From Psychroflexus aurantiacus (lineage in GTDB: Bacteria; Bacteroidota; Bacteroidia; Flavobacteriales; Flavobacteriaceae): a stretch of 64,000 bases of DNA. The stretch lies in the NCBI RefSeq assembly GCF_010820555.1, contig NZ_JAAIKD010000006.1:23296-87295 (forward strand), given 5' to 3'. Within the stretch, counting starts at the first letter, position 1; the number at the start of each line of letters is the position of its first letter. Below the pieces are notes generated by a model. The model was not told where the DNA came from. It was given only the letters and a program-made list of their open reading frames with translations, and did no database searches. The translations under genes were made by a program, and so were the position numbers. This document shows positions 40,189 to 49,343 of the stretch, piece by piece.

Positions 40189-41702
40189 CCCTTGGAAACT
40201 TTAAGCTTCATGCCTGGCTGAAGGCGATTGCTTTTCAGCTTATTGAGTTTTTTTAGGTCTTCTACGCTTAGGCCGGGATATTTTTTGGAAATCGTCCATA
40301 AGGAATCTCCCGGCTTCACGTTGTAGAATTCTGTATCACGTTTTGATGAATTGTCAGTTTTTGAATTACTGTCAACCACAGCATCCATATTTTTGGGATA
40401 AATAACAAGCTTTTGACCGATATTCAGATTCGTTCCGTTGAGGTTATTCCAGGCTTTAATCTGGCTAACCCCTACGCTGTATTTTTCAGCAATCCTGCCC
40501 AGATAATCCCCGGATTTCACCTTATAACTGATTTTATCTTCTGCTTTTATATACTTAGGTTCAGGTTCTTTGGCAATTGCCGCCAGCTTTTCTGAATAAC
40601 CATAAATCATATCTTCATTGGCTGCAAACAAACCTGCTTTTTCATAAGGAAGGCGGACGTAATAGGATTTGTCTTTTTCAAAGGGGATGATGCCTAATTT
40701 ATAACTTGGATTCAGAAATTCGAGAAGTTCTTTGTTGGTTTGGGTAACTTCAGCAATCTGATCTAAAGTGATGCGCTGCTTGACTTTCAGGGTATCTGTG
40801 CCGTAATAGGTGGACCTTGGGCGTTGAGGTTGAAAACCATGTTCTTCGGCATACTCGTGTATATAAAGCATGGCCTGAAATGAAGGCACATAGCCGGCGG
40901 TTTCCCGGGGTAAATAACGTCTGAGTTTCCAGTAGTTGGTTTCCCCGCCACTTCGGCGTATGGCTTTGGAGACATTCCCCATGCCTGAATTGTAGGCCGC
41001 CAGGGCCAGGTCCCAGTCTCCAAACATGATGTAAAGTCTTTTTAAGTATTTGGCAGCAGCTTCTGTAGAAGCCACGGGATCCATGCGTTCATCGACATAA
41101 CTGCTTACATCGAGATCGTACATTTTAGCGGTACTGTACATAAATTGCCATAGACCCGTGGCGCCAACTCTGGATTTTGCTCTAGGATTTAAGGCAGATT
41201 CGACCAGGGCCAGATATTTCATTTCCAAAGGCACGTCATGCCTGTCGAATGCAGCCTCAAACATGGGGAAGTAGAATTCACTCAAACCCATCAGCCGTTC
41301 GGTTCCTTCTTTCTCACGCCTTAAGAAATAACCGATGACACTTTCCAGACTTTCATTATATTCAATGTTGAATGGCGTTTTAGCATTTAAAGCAGCTAAA
41401 CGCGCTTTGAGAAGTGCAGTTGGAATCTCGGTGATTATGCTGTTCTGATTCAAACTGTCTTTAATCACATTTTCCAGGTGCTGCGAAAAGTTTTGGTCTG
41501 TTAGCTGACTTTTCCAAAGAGAATCCAGTTCCATGGATTTTTGATAATCCCTGAGGATCAGTTCTAAAGAGTCTATTTCAACTTTATGAATTTCAAGCTT
41601 ACCAGCTTTCCAGTTTAAATCTGTGGTAATGGGATTCTGTGCAAAGCATAATACTGTGCTGAATAAACTGATGAAAAGAAAGCGTAAAAAGGTAAACCTC
41701 AT
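40185..41702 (-). CDS. mltD: Membrane-bound lytic transglycosylase D-like protein with two LysM domains
   Basis: 505 residues. Signal peptide to about residue 21, then an SLT goose-lysozyme-like domain with catalytic Glu168 in LALVESALNPRAKS and GATGLWQFMYSTAK and NSGMGNVSKAI motifs. Two LysM peptidoglycan-binding domains follow at about 393-440 and 456-503. It cleaves glycan strands to 1,6-anhydromuropeptides during wall remodelling. It converges on the large outer-membrane gene, sharing four bases. Confidence 0.9.
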   Translation of the reverse strand: MRFTFLRFLFISLFSTVLCFAQNPITTDLNWKAGKLEIHKVEIDSLELILRDYQKSMELDSLWKSQLTDQNFSQHLENVIKDSLNQNSIITEIPTALLKARLAALNAKTPFNIEYNESLESVIGYFLRREKEGTERLMGLSEFYFPMFEAAFDRHDVPLEMKYLALVESALNPRAKSRVGATGLWQFMYSTAKMYDLDVSSYVDERMDPVASTEAAAKYLKRLYIMFGDWDLALAAYNSGMGNVSKAIRRSGGETNYWKLRRYLPRETAGYVPSFQAMLYIHEYAEEHGFQPQRPRSTYYGTDTLKVKQRITLDQIAEVTQTNKELLEFLNPSYKLGIIPFEKDKSYYVRLPYEKAGLFAANEDMIYGYSEKLAAIAKEPEPKYIKAEDKISYKVKSGDYLGRIAEKYSVGVSQIKAWNNLNGTNLNIGQKLVIYPKNMDAVVDSNSKTDNSSKRDTEFYNVKPGDSLWTISKKYPGLSVEDLKKLNKLKSNRLQPGMKLKVSKG

Positions 41703-41813
41703 AAAATTAGTTTTAAGTAGTTCAAATGTACTTTGAAAAACTGAAAGTGTAGATAAAAACTTAAAACCGCATTAAATTATTGTTCATTGTTTAGGCTAAT
41801 TCTTGAAGGGTTG

Positions 41814-41821
41814 TATTTTTG
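41814..41821 (+). promoter_or_regulatory. -7 promoter element for the PaaE-like gene
   Basis: TATTTTTG (TAnnTTTG), 18 bases before ATG 41839. Confidence 0.4.
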
Positions 41822-41838
41822 GGCACAAAATAAAATCG

Positions 41839-42882
41839 ATGACTCATTTTCATACACTTTCTATCAAGGAAATCAACAGATTAACCGATAAAGCAGTTAA
41901 TATAATTTTTGACGTCCCTTCTGAATTAGCTTCAGAATATACTTTTAAAGCAGGACAATACATCACTTTGGAAGCCAAAATTGATGGCGAAGAGGTAAGA
42001 CGCTCTTATTCCATTTCTTCCGAAGAAGGGAAAGACCTGGGAATTGTCGTCAAAGCCATACCTGGTGGAAAGTTTTCCAATTATGCCAATTCTGCTTTAA
42101 ATGTTGGGGATACTATGGAAGTGCATCCGGCGGAAGGTAAATTCGTTCTTCCAGAGCAAATCGATGACAACACCTTTGCTGCATTTGTCGCAGGAAGTGG
42201 AATCACGCCGGTAATGTCGATGCTAAGAACTTCATTATCCCAGTCTGAAACCTCCAAATTCGTTTTGGTCTACGGTAATAAATCTCCAGAACAAAGCATT
42301 TTCCTGCAGGAAATTTTAAGTCTTCAGAAAGAATATCCGAAGCGATTTTTCCCTGAATTTATCTATAGTGAAGCTAAAGAGGATGGGGCCAGATTTGGAA
42401 GGATAGAGCGCTCGACCGTGAATTACATCATCAAAAATAAATATGAAGCCTATGGGTTTTCAGAATTTTACCTCTGTGGTCCGGAGCAGATGATAGAAGC
42501 CGTCACCGAAAGTTTAAGTGCTGCTGGAATCGATAAAGACAACATTAAATACGAATTGTTTTTCTCCAAGTCGGAAGGCAGCGTGGAAGCCAGCACAGAT
42601 GGCAAAACCCGATTGACCGTGATCGTAGATGATGAAGAATTTGAATTTACCATGGAGCAAAGCGAAGTCATCCTGGATGCGGCTTTAGCTCAGGACATCG
42701 ATGCCCCGTATTCTTGTCAGGGGGGAATCTGTAGTTCCTGTGTTGCCAAAATCAAGGAGGGAACCGCAGAGATGAGAAAAAATCAGATCTTAACCGATGA
42801 TGAACTTGAGGAAGGCCTGATTTTGACCTGCCAGGCGCAACCTACCTCGGCAAAAGTCGTGGTGGATTACGATGATATTTAG
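41839..42882 (+). CDS. PaaE-like ferredoxin-NADPH reductase with C-terminal 2Fe-2S domain
   Basis: About 347 residues. An FAD-binding barrel (EVRRSYSISS), an NAD(P)H domain (FVAGSGITPVMSMLR, FYLCGPEQMIEAV) and a plant-type ferredoxin domain with PYSCQGGICSSCVAKI and a last Cys in LTCQA. This is the arrangement of PaaE/KshB reductases. In phenylacetate degradation PaaE feeds the epoxidase, but no paaABCD genes are near, so it may serve another oxygenase. ATG 41839 (MTHFHTL) is chosen over an upstream in-frame start lying in the promoter. Overlaps the next gene by four bases. Confidence 0.88.
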   Translation: MTHFHTLSIKEINRLTDKAVNIIFDVPSELASEYTFKAGQYITLEAKIDGEEVRRSYSISSEEGKDLGIVVKAIPGGKFSNYANSALNVGDTMEVHPAEGKFVLPEQIDDNTFAAFVAGSGITPVMSMLRTSLSQSETSKFVLVYGNKSPEQSIFLQEILSLQKEYPKRFFPEFIYSEAKEDGARFGRIERSTVNYIIKNKYEAYGFSEFYLCGPEQMIEAVTESLSAAGIDKDNIKYELFFSKSEGSVEASTDGKTRLTVIVDDEEFEFTMEQSEVILDAALAQDIDAPYSCQGGICSSCVAKIKEGTAEMRKNQILTDDELEEGLILTCQAQPTSAKVVVDYDDI

Positions 42883-43283
42883 TCGTTTTCAATGTTTTTA
42901 AGCTGAATATTTAAGGCGTTTACACTGATTTGAATTTCGATAATGGATAAGATGAGCGAAACCATGAGTAAGACCAGTGAGACTCCGAAAATGATGCTGC
43001 CAAGGGTCTGCCAGGTTTCGTAAATGGCAAACATGCTGACAACGCAAAGCAGAAGGGACACGATACCGAATAATTGCATGTTTTTGATAAGGGTCACTCG
43101 TTTTTTCAGGTTTGAAATCTGCGCTTTGACGTCAGTATCAGGATGGTCCTGGTATTTTTGATGCAAATTTCGTATCAAGCCTGCAATGGTTAAGAACCTG
43201 TTGGTGTAGGCGAGAAGCAGCAGTGAAATGGCGGGAAACAGCAAAGCCGGAGTAGTTAAAGAAACATCCATACGGTTATTCAT
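42879..43283 (-). CDS. DUF2721 membrane protein
   Basis: 134 residues with three hydrophobic helices (about 9-31, 72-90, 94-117) and a basic cytoplasmic loop between the first two (LHQKYQDHPDTDVKAQI). This is the DUF2721 pattern. Function is unknown. Converges on the PaaE-like gene with a four-base overlap. Confidence 0.78.
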   Translation of the reverse strand: MNNRMDVSLTTPALLFPAISLLLLAYTNRFLTIAGLIRNLHQKYQDHPDTDVKAQISNLKKRVTLIKNMQLFGIVSLLLCVVSMFAIYETWQTLGSIIFGVSLVLLMVSLILSIIEIQISVNALNIQLKNIEND

Positions 43284-43372
43284 TTTGAAAAGTGAGTCAA
43301 AGATACTTAGGCTCTGTCAATTTCGTAGAATCCCAAGACATAAAATAGTATTCTATCGTTTTCTATACTGCA

Positions 43373-45643
43373 TTAAAACTGATACCTCACATTCAACATC
43401 AGGTTTCTGCCGGGACTTGGAATATCGAAAGCCCTCAAAATCGATAAGTGATCCACGTAGGTTTCGTTCAGGACATTTTGTAAGGTTGCTGAAACTTCAA
43501 GAGGTCCTGAGTTGCCAATCTCAAAAGACTTGGTGAAGCCCATGTCCACCAAGGTAAACCCCGGGGTTTCTTCCTCATTAAAACCTGGCTGGTCCTGTCT
43601 TGCAACCCCTCTTACTTTTGTAAACACCGAAGTGTTTTGAAGTTTACCAAAGCTGTAATTGACTTTTAAGCTGGCATTGTCTGGAGGGATAAACGTCAGT
43701 GGTTCCTCAAAATCTTTGTTTTCCCCTCGAACCATAGCTGCACCGAGATTAAATCTTAAGTTTCGGCTGGCTAAAGCGACATATTGCAGATTGATTTCGC
43801 TACCGTAAAGCCTGGCCTCCACCTGCTGGTATTCCCAAATCTGTAGACCGGAATCAGGTCGTGTTTCACCGGTGTCTGCGAAAAAAATATAGTTATCGAC
43901 CCGGCTTCCAAAAACCGACCAGTCCAGGCGAAATCTGTCCCTTGTCAAACTGTAATTCAAATCCAGCTGCAGGCTTTGCTCCCGCTCAAAATTAGCGTTT
44001 CCTATTTCAAATCGGTTGGTCCCCGGATGCTGGCCGAAAGAATACAATTCGGCCAGATCCGGTGAACGAAAACCGGAAGAGAAATTGGCCTTGAGTTTCT
44101 GAGTTTCGCTGAGTTGTTTTGTAATCCCAAGCGAACCCGTAAACCCGCTAAAGCTGGATTCCAGAGTACGGTTTTCGGGATTACCCGGCAAAACGAAGCC
44201 CTGTTCAATAAATTGATCATCGCTGGCATCTGCCTTTACCAGGCGGTAGTCGTAACGCAGAGCCCCCTGTATGAAGTAAGTGTTCCAGTCCCAGTTCACC
44301 AGGTAGTAAGCGCCATTTTCAGCGTAACTGGCGTTGGGAATTAAGATCTCCTCGACAGGCTCTTGATTTTCATTTTTCAGAAAATTACCCTGTAAACCCA
44401 GGTTGTGCGTGAATGGGCCGGCATCAAAATTTAGTCGGGCATTGTAAAAGGTATTGTTCTGATTGAGTCCCAGGTCCACCAGATCCTCTCGACTTTCTAT
44501 TTCCTTTCTCACATTAACATGATGCGACACATGAACTACAGTTTCAAATGTTCCGTGATCACTATGCTGGTTATAAGAAATCAGGACATCGGCCACTTCC
44601 TGGAACGGTAACTGCATGGTTCTGTCATTTCGAGTCGTGGCATTGGAATTTTCCAGTTCATCTTCCCCAATAATGCCCAGGTTTTGCATGGAGTAGGATA
44701 CCGATAATTTATTGTCGAAATGTTCTTTTTCGATTCCAGCATGAACTCTGGCACTACTCATATTATATCGGCTGTTTCCAATGATATCTCCGCTGCCCGA
44801 TGTATAATCCGCATGATTTTCGTAGGCAAGTTCGACCCCGTAGAACAGGTCGTTTTTCAAGTTCTGTCCTGCCGAGCCGTAGGTCCTCAGTCCTCTGGAA
44901 ACCGAATTGAAAGTCGTTCCTACATTACCGGAAAGCCTGGTTGAGTTTTTATAAAATTCATCATCATGAATCAAAATCACTCCTCCCAAAGCTCCCGAGC
45001 CATAGAGAACAGAGGCGGGCCCTTTGATGACATCGATACGCTCAACGCCAAGGTCATTGACGCCCAAACCATGATCGGCTCCCCATTGCTGATTTTCTAG
45101 TTTATTACCCTGAAAAATAGTAGCTACCCGACTAAAACCAAGTCCGCGTATAAAAGGCTTTACAATGCCCTGACCAAATTCTGCACCGTAAACCCCGGGC
45201 ACCTCCCTGAGAACGCCCATCACCCCGGACGGACTGCTTTTGTTTTCTATGCGCCCCATACTTATCGGGGTATAATTGTAGGGTGTTTTTGAATTTAATC
45301 CCGTTTGCCGGTCAATGATGACCACCTCATCCAAGGTGTTGTTTTTGGGCTTGAGCTGGAACACCACTTTGGTGGTTTCTTTTAATTTTACTTCTACGGA
45401 CTCAATTAAATCGATATAGCCTAAGGAGGTTACCCTAAGCTGATAAGTTCCCGGAGCCAGATTTTGAAACAGGAATTTCCCGTTTTGATCGGTGATGCTG
45501 TAAGCCTCCTGTCCCAGGACTTCAATGGTCGCCGAGACTCCTGCTTCATCTTCGAATTCGATCTTACCTTCAATGCTACCGGTCTGTGAATAGCTTTCGA
45601 AACTTATCAGAAGCAAAACCATATAAACTATATATTTCATCAA
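43373..45643 (-). CDS. TonB-dependent receptor, probable metal (ZnuD-like) uptake
   Basis: 756 residues. Signal peptide (to FESYSQ), CarboxypepD_reg domain (about 22-100), plug (VPGVYGAEFGQGIVKPFIRGL, VIKGPASVLYGSGALGGVI), and a barrel ending NLMLNVRYQF. The SPDLAELYSFGQHPGTNRFEIGN stretch resembles zinc receptors of the ZnuD type. It is divergent from a DtxR/MntR-like regulator and a ZIP transporter, so zinc, manganese or iron is the probable cargo. Its promoter box overlaps a 16-base palindrome (45657-45672), a good candidate operator. Confidence 0.9.
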   Translation of the reverse strand: MMKYIVYMVLLLISFESYSQTGSIEGKIEFEDEAGVSATIEVLGQEAYSITDQNGKFLFQNLAPGTYQLRVTSLGYIDLIESVEVKLKETTKVVFQLKPKNNTLDEVVIIDRQTGLNSKTPYNYTPISMGRIENKSSPSGVMGVLREVPGVYGAEFGQGIVKPFIRGLGFSRVATIFQGNKLENQQWGADHGLGVNDLGVERIDVIKGPASVLYGSGALGGVILIHDDEFYKNSTRLSGNVGTTFNSVSRGLRTYGSAGQNLKNDLFYGVELAYENHADYTSGSGDIIGNSRYNMSSARVHAGIEKEHFDNKLSVSYSMQNLGIIGEDELENSNATTRNDRTMQLPFQEVADVLISYNQHSDHGTFETVVHVSHHVNVRKEIESREDLVDLGLNQNNTFYNARLNFDAGPFTHNLGLQGNFLKNENQEPVEEILIPNASYAENGAYYLVNWDWNTYFIQGALRYDYRLVKADASDDQFIEQGFVLPGNPENRTLESSFSGFTGSLGITKQLSETQKLKANFSSGFRSPDLAELYSFGQHPGTNRFEIGNANFEREQSLQLDLNYSLTRDRFRLDWSVFGSRVDNYIFFADTGETRPDSGLQIWEYQQVEARLYGSEINLQYVALASRNLRFNLGAAMVRGENKDFEEPLTFIPPDNASLKVNYSFGKLQNTSVFTKVRGVARQDQPGFNEEETPGFTLVDMGFTKSFEIGNSGPLEVSATLQNVLNETYVDHLSILRAFDIPSPGRNLMLNVRYQF

Positions 45644-45656
45644 AACTTAATTTAAA

Positions 45657-45672
45657 TTTAGACAAAACTAAA
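45657..45672. promoter_or_regulatory. Candidate metalloregulator operator on the receptor promoter
   Basis: TTTAG and CTAAA half-sites flank six bases. The minus-strand -7 element TAGTTTTG (45670..45663) lies inside it, and the receptor ATG is 14 bases away. A bound repressor would block the promoter directly. The DtxR-family gene 77 bases away is the obvious candidate. Confidence 0.5.
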
Positions 45673-45721
45673 AATAATTAATGTACAAATCTAAATATAT
45701 TATAAGATTAAAAAAAATACT

Positions 45722-45729
45722 TACTTTTG
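45722..45729 (+). promoter_or_regulatory. -7 promoter element for the DtxR-family regulator and ZIP genes
   Basis: TACTTTTG, 20 bases before the regulator ATG at 45749. Confidence 0.5.
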
Positions 45730-45748
45730 TGCATCTTAAAAATGTTTT

Positions 45749-46402
45749 ATGTTTTCCTTATCTGAAGAGAATTATCTAAAAGCCATTTTTCATTTGCAAA
45801 AACATTCCACAGCTGGAGTGAGCACAAATGCTTTAGCCGAAGAGATGCAAACCAAAGCATCTTCGGTCACAGATATGGTCAAGAAGCTATCCGACAAGAA
45901 ACTGGTGGTTTATAAAAAATACCAGGGCGTATATTTGTCTGAGTCCGGCCGTAAAACCGCTTTGAAAATCATAAGAAAGCACAGGCTGTGGGAGGTGTTT
46001 CTGGTAGAAAAACTTAACTTTTCCTGGGATGAAGTCCACGATGTGGCAGAGGAACTGGAACACATCAAGTCAGAAAAATTAATTTCAGAACTGGATAAAT
46101 TCCTGGATTATCCCAAAAGAGATCCGCATGGGGATCCCATTCCAGATGCTCAGGGTGATTTTCAGGTGGCTAACAAAACCCTGCTATCCGATTTGTCCAC
46201 GGGTGAAAAAGGAACTTTGGTGGGGGTAAAGGATACCTCCTCTGAATTTTTGAAGTACCTGGACAAAAATAAAATTGCCTTGGGTAAAACCATAGAAGTC
46301 ATGGATCAGGAAAAATTTGACGGGTCTATGTTGATTCAGATTGAAAAAAACAGGCTGAGAGTATCGACACAGGTGACTGCAAACATTTACATTAAAATTT
46401 AA
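45749..46402 (+). CDS. DtxR/MntR-family metal-dependent transcriptional regulator
   Basis: 217 residues. An N-terminal winged helix (SEENYLKAIFHLQKHSTAGVSTNALAEEM, residues about 5-65), a metal-binding dimerisation domain containing HRLWEVFLVEKLNFSWDEVHDVAEELEH, and a C-terminal FeoA/SH3-like domain (about 145-215). Metal-bound forms repress uptake genes. It is two bases from a ZIP gene and divergent from the receptor, making the whole a self-contained metal circuit. Confidence 0.92.
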   Translation: MFSLSEENYLKAIFHLQKHSTAGVSTNALAEEMQTKASSVTDMVKKLSDKKLVVYKKYQGVYLSESGRKTALKIIRKHRLWEVFLVEKLNFSWDEVHDVAEELEHIKSEKLISELDKFLDYPKRDPHGDPIPDAQGDFQVANKTLLSDLSTGEKGTLVGVKDTSSEFLKYLDKNKIALGKTIEVMDQEKFDGSMLIQIEKNRLRVSTQVTANIYIKI

Positions 46403-46404
46403 TT

Positions 46405-47226
46405 ATGGAAACTATTCTTTCTTTTTTCGAAGCCCAGGATCCGGTGATGGCTGCTCTTATCGCTACCATTTTTACCTGGCTGGTAACGGGGCTTGGCGCT
46501 TCATTAGTCTTCTTTTTCAAGGGTATGAATCGGAAGTTATTTGATGCTATACTGGGGTTTACCGGGGGCGTGATGGTCGCTGCCAGTTTCTGGAGTTTGC
46601 TGGCGCCGGGTATCGAAATGAGTCATGGGGAGGGTTTTGTGAAAGTCATTCCTGCGGTGGTTGGTTTTGTCATGGGTGCACTTTTCATTTTTGCATTGGA
46701 TAAGGTTTTACCGCATTTGCATGTCAATTTCAAAGAAAGCAGAAAAGAAGGTGTCAAAACCAAATGGCATAAATCCGTATTACTCACGCTGGCCATTACC
46801 TTACATAATATACCCGAAGGTCTGGCTGTTGGTGTTCTCTTTGGGGGTGCTGCAGCAGGGATGGAGGGCGCCAGTATTGGGGGTGCTGTTGCCCTGGCTA
46901 TTGGTATTGGTCTGCAGAACTTTCCTGAAGGTTTTGCTGTGGCGATGCCCCTGCGCGGACTAGGGCTTTCACGCTGGAAGAGTTTCAATTACGGGCATTT
47001 ATCGGCGATTGTCGAACCCTTTGCGGCTGTACTAGGGGCCTGGGCCGTGTTAACCTTTGAGCCTATTTTACCCTATGCGCTTTGTTTTGCCGCCGGTGCT
47101 ATGATATTCGTGGTAATCGAAGAAGTGGTGCCGGAGTCCCAGCAAGCCAGGAATATTGACCTGGCAACCCTAGGCTTTATTGCTGGCTTCGTGGTGATGA
47201 TGACCTTAGACGTCGGTTTGGGCTAG
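46405..47226 (+). CDS. ZIP family metal transporter
   Basis: 273 residues and about eight membrane helices. LTLHNIPEGLAVG (His134, Glu138) and IGLQNFPEGFAVA (Asn172, Glu175) are the paired metal-site motifs of ZIP proteins. A cytoplasmic loop holds HLHVNFKESRKEG. Likely moves zinc, manganese or iron inward. It follows the regulator by two bases. Confidence 0.92.
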   Translation: METILSFFEAQDPVMAALIATIFTWLVTGLGASLVFFFKGMNRKLFDAILGFTGGVMVAASFWSLLAPGIEMSHGEGFVKVIPAVVGFVMGALFIFALDKVLPHLHVNFKESRKEGVKTKWHKSVLLTLAITLHNIPEGLAVGVLFGGAAAGMEGASIGGAVALAIGIGLQNFPEGFAVAMPLRGLGLSRWKSFNYGHLSAIVEPFAAVLGAWAVLTFEPILPYALCFAAGAMIFVVIEEVVPESQQARNIDLATLGFIAGFVVMMTLDVGLG

Positions 47227-47245
47227 TTTTTTTCTTCTTAATCGA

Positions 47246-47275
47246 TGTCTTGTCGAGCGCAGTCAAGGCATTTTT
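47246..47275 (+). repeat. REP-like palindrome with T-run after the ZIP gene
   Basis: TGTCTTG and CAAGGCA flank TCGAGCGCAGT and run into TTTTT. The central GTCGAGCGCAGTC-type word is one I associate with abundant dispersed palindromes in flavobacterial genomes. Here it would serve as a terminator. Confidence 0.5.
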
Positions 47276-47437
47276 CTCTGATGAATATGAAATTGATCAG
47301 TCCACAAATTATCGGTTTTAAAACTTTCTTAGCCTAGCTGCTTACATAAGGCTAGAAAAGGTTTAAACTCTAATCAGAATTTATATTGGTATAATTTCTG
47401 TTACCTTTAGGTTTTAAAACGCTAACCCACACGGCTT

Positions 47438-47872
47438 ATGAAATTTTATCTATTGGTTTTAAGTCTCATGTCGATGACATTAAGTCTATCTGCCCAGAGT
47501 TCCGAAGAAAACAAAAGCACACCGACAGAACGAGTTCAGGTACCTGAGATTTTGACCAAAATCGGTCTCTTGCAGGGTATTGAAGTCGACGGACATCTTA
47601 TCACCTTCAAAGGAGTGAGGAGTGACGGGCGTTGTCCTAAAAAGATCACTTGCGTCTGGGCCGGTGAAGCCGAAATTCTTATAGAAATTAACGATGGGAC
47701 CGAAACAGTGGCTAAGCACATAGTGATTCCGGCTATGGGTACCCACAGCGAAATTCTATCCACATCAACCCATACGGTCTACTTAAAAAACCTGAGGCCC
47801 TATCCCGTTAATGCCGGTGAGGATATTGAGGACTATCAGCTAGTGCTGAAAATCGTGACTAAAAACGCTTAA
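47438..47872 (+). CDS. Small secreted protein with CPKxxxCVWAG motif
   Basis: 144 residues with a signal peptide (cleavage near LSAQ, residue 20). The core, ITFKGVRSDGRCPKKITCVWAGEAEI, has two cysteines seven residues apart in a DxRCPxxxxCxWAGxA pattern that I have seen in many small secreted bacterial proteins of unknown role. Nothing ties it to the ZIP gene. It converges on lspA with a two-base gap. Confidence 0.65.
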   Translation: MKFYLLVLSLMSMTLSLSAQSSEENKSTPTERVQVPEILTKIGLLQGIEVDGHLITFKGVRSDGRCPKKITCVWAGEAEILIEINDGTETVAKHIVIPAMGTHSEILSTSTHTVYLKNLRPYPVNAGEDIEDYQLVLKIVTKNA

Positions 47873-47874
47873 GT

Positions 47875-48471
47875 TTATTTCTTCGGAAATGCCTTTTTGT
47901 TGAAGACCAGTAAAAGTCCGAAACCGGTGCTTATGGCGGTGTCGGCGATATTGAAGACAGGCTCAAAAAACACAAAACGCTCACCTCCCCAGATCGGAAT
48001 CCAGTCCGGTAAAATGCCATTATAAATCGGGAAATATAGCATGTCAACTACCTTTCCCTTAAGCAATTCGCCGTAAGGTTCTTCTGCAAAAAGGGTCGCG
48101 ACCTGTCCTAAACTCGTGTCGAAAATCACGCCGTAAAAGACAGAGTCGATGATGTTGCCAATAGCTCCGGCTAGAATTAAAGAAACCGAGATGATTAAAA
48201 TTTTGGGAGAATCTTTTTTTATGGAATCCCAAAGCCAGTAACTGATCAGACCGATGGCTACGATTCTAAAGGTGGTCAACAGTATTTTTCCGTAAGATCC
48301 CGGAATCTTGGCTCCCCAGGCCATACCGTCGTTTTCCACAAAAAGGATGCGGAACCAGTCGAAAACATAGACTTCTTCGCCCAGCATAAAGTGGGTCTTG
48401 ATATAAATTTTAGAAACCTGGTCTATAATTAGAATAAGCAGGATGAGCAGGGAAGCTTTCTTTAAAGACAT
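47875..48471 (-). CDS. lspA: Lipoprotein signal peptidase (signal peptidase II)
   Basis: Cleaves lipoprotein signal peptides after lipidation in the inner membrane. About 198 residues with four membrane helices; the two catalytic aspartates are in GNIIDS (Asp109) and NIADTAI (Asp177). The insertion between them is long, as in other Bacteroidota. ATG 48471 (MSLKKAS) is chosen over an in-frame ATG seven codons upstream. Confidence 0.95.
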   Translation of the reverse strand: MSLKKASLLILLILIIDQVSKIYIKTHFMLGEEVYVFDWFRILFVENDGMAWGAKIPGSYGKILLTTFRIVAIGLISYWLWDSIKKDSPKILIISVSLILAGAIGNIIDSVFYGVIFDTSLGQVATLFAEEPYGELLKGKVVDMLYFPIYNGILPDWIPIWGGERFVFFEPVFNIADTAISTGFGLLLVFNKKAFPKK

Positions 48472-48749
48472 AATGTTAATTTGAAAGCACAAAAATAGTT
48501 TTTTTATTGAATTGGGATTTTATTTCTATTTCTTTTACGCCATTGTAAACTTTGAGAGGTGTGTTTTATCTGTTTTCTGACTTTAATACCACAAGCTTAC
48601 AGACTTACAGCTCTTCAACTTTTAGCTATCAAGAACGTGATGAGTGGCCCGGAGTGAGATGAGAACTGAAGGCTTAGCTCGAAAACGGAAAGCCGTCACC
48701 ATAACAAAAAGATAAAAAGTTAGCCTCAGCTCAATATGCTCATCCAGCC

Positions 48750-49070
48750 TTAAAAAGCAACCAGTTCCTGAATGCTCATCATATTCAGGGCCTGCTGAAT
48801 CCCGTCTTTAAGTTGATTGTATTGCGTTTTATTAAAAGTAAGCTGCAGATCCGGATAAGAGGTGTCCACTATGACTCTAAGCTGTTGGTCAGGAAATATA
48901 TAAGCCCTTTCCTCAAAAGGAGTGGTGAAAAAAGAAAGCTTCCAGTCCAGAAACTCTTCTTTACTAAGACCGACAATAACCTGTTGAAAATAGACGCAGA
49001 CCTTTTCGCAGGATTTACATTGAGAAATTAAATATTCAGAATCTTCGTATAAAATAGTGGTATCACACAT
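48750..49070 (-). CDS. DUF6686-like small protein
   Basis: 106 residues, cytoplasmic. Four Cys in the first 25 residues (MCDTTI, SQCKSCEKVC) could bind metal; a short DWKLSFF and IVDTSYPDLQLTFN follow. It recalls flavobacterial proteins annotated DUF6686, but I am not certain. The intergenic stretch before lspA (48472-48749) holds only scattered palindromes. Confidence 0.55.
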   Translation of the reverse strand: MCDTTILYEDSEYLISQCKSCEKVCVYFQQVIVGLSKEEFLDWKLSFFTTPFEERAYIFPDQQLRVIVDTSYPDLQLTFNKTQYNQLKDGIQQALNMMSIQELVAF

Positions 49071-49343
49071 AACTTAAGATTTAGGGCCTGGGTCTGCCAT
49101 CACTGGCTTTTTGGAATGGTAAAGGCGGATCAGGGCTTTATTTAAAAATCAATAGACGCGTCAAATATAAAACTTATTTAGATTTAATAAAAATAAAAAC
49201 AGTGAGTTTGTTTAAAATTCAGTCTGTAAGTTACGGGAACCAGATTTTGGAAATAGAAAAGTCAAACCTATCTTTAATATGCACCATTAACTTTATTTCT
49301 TTATCTGTATACCAAGTATGAATTTTATAAAAATAGCAACGGT

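Noticed and set aside
48472..48749. Possible remnant gene upstream of lspA
   Set aside because: Stop codons interrupt all frames and no protein motif is visible; only weak palindromes remain.
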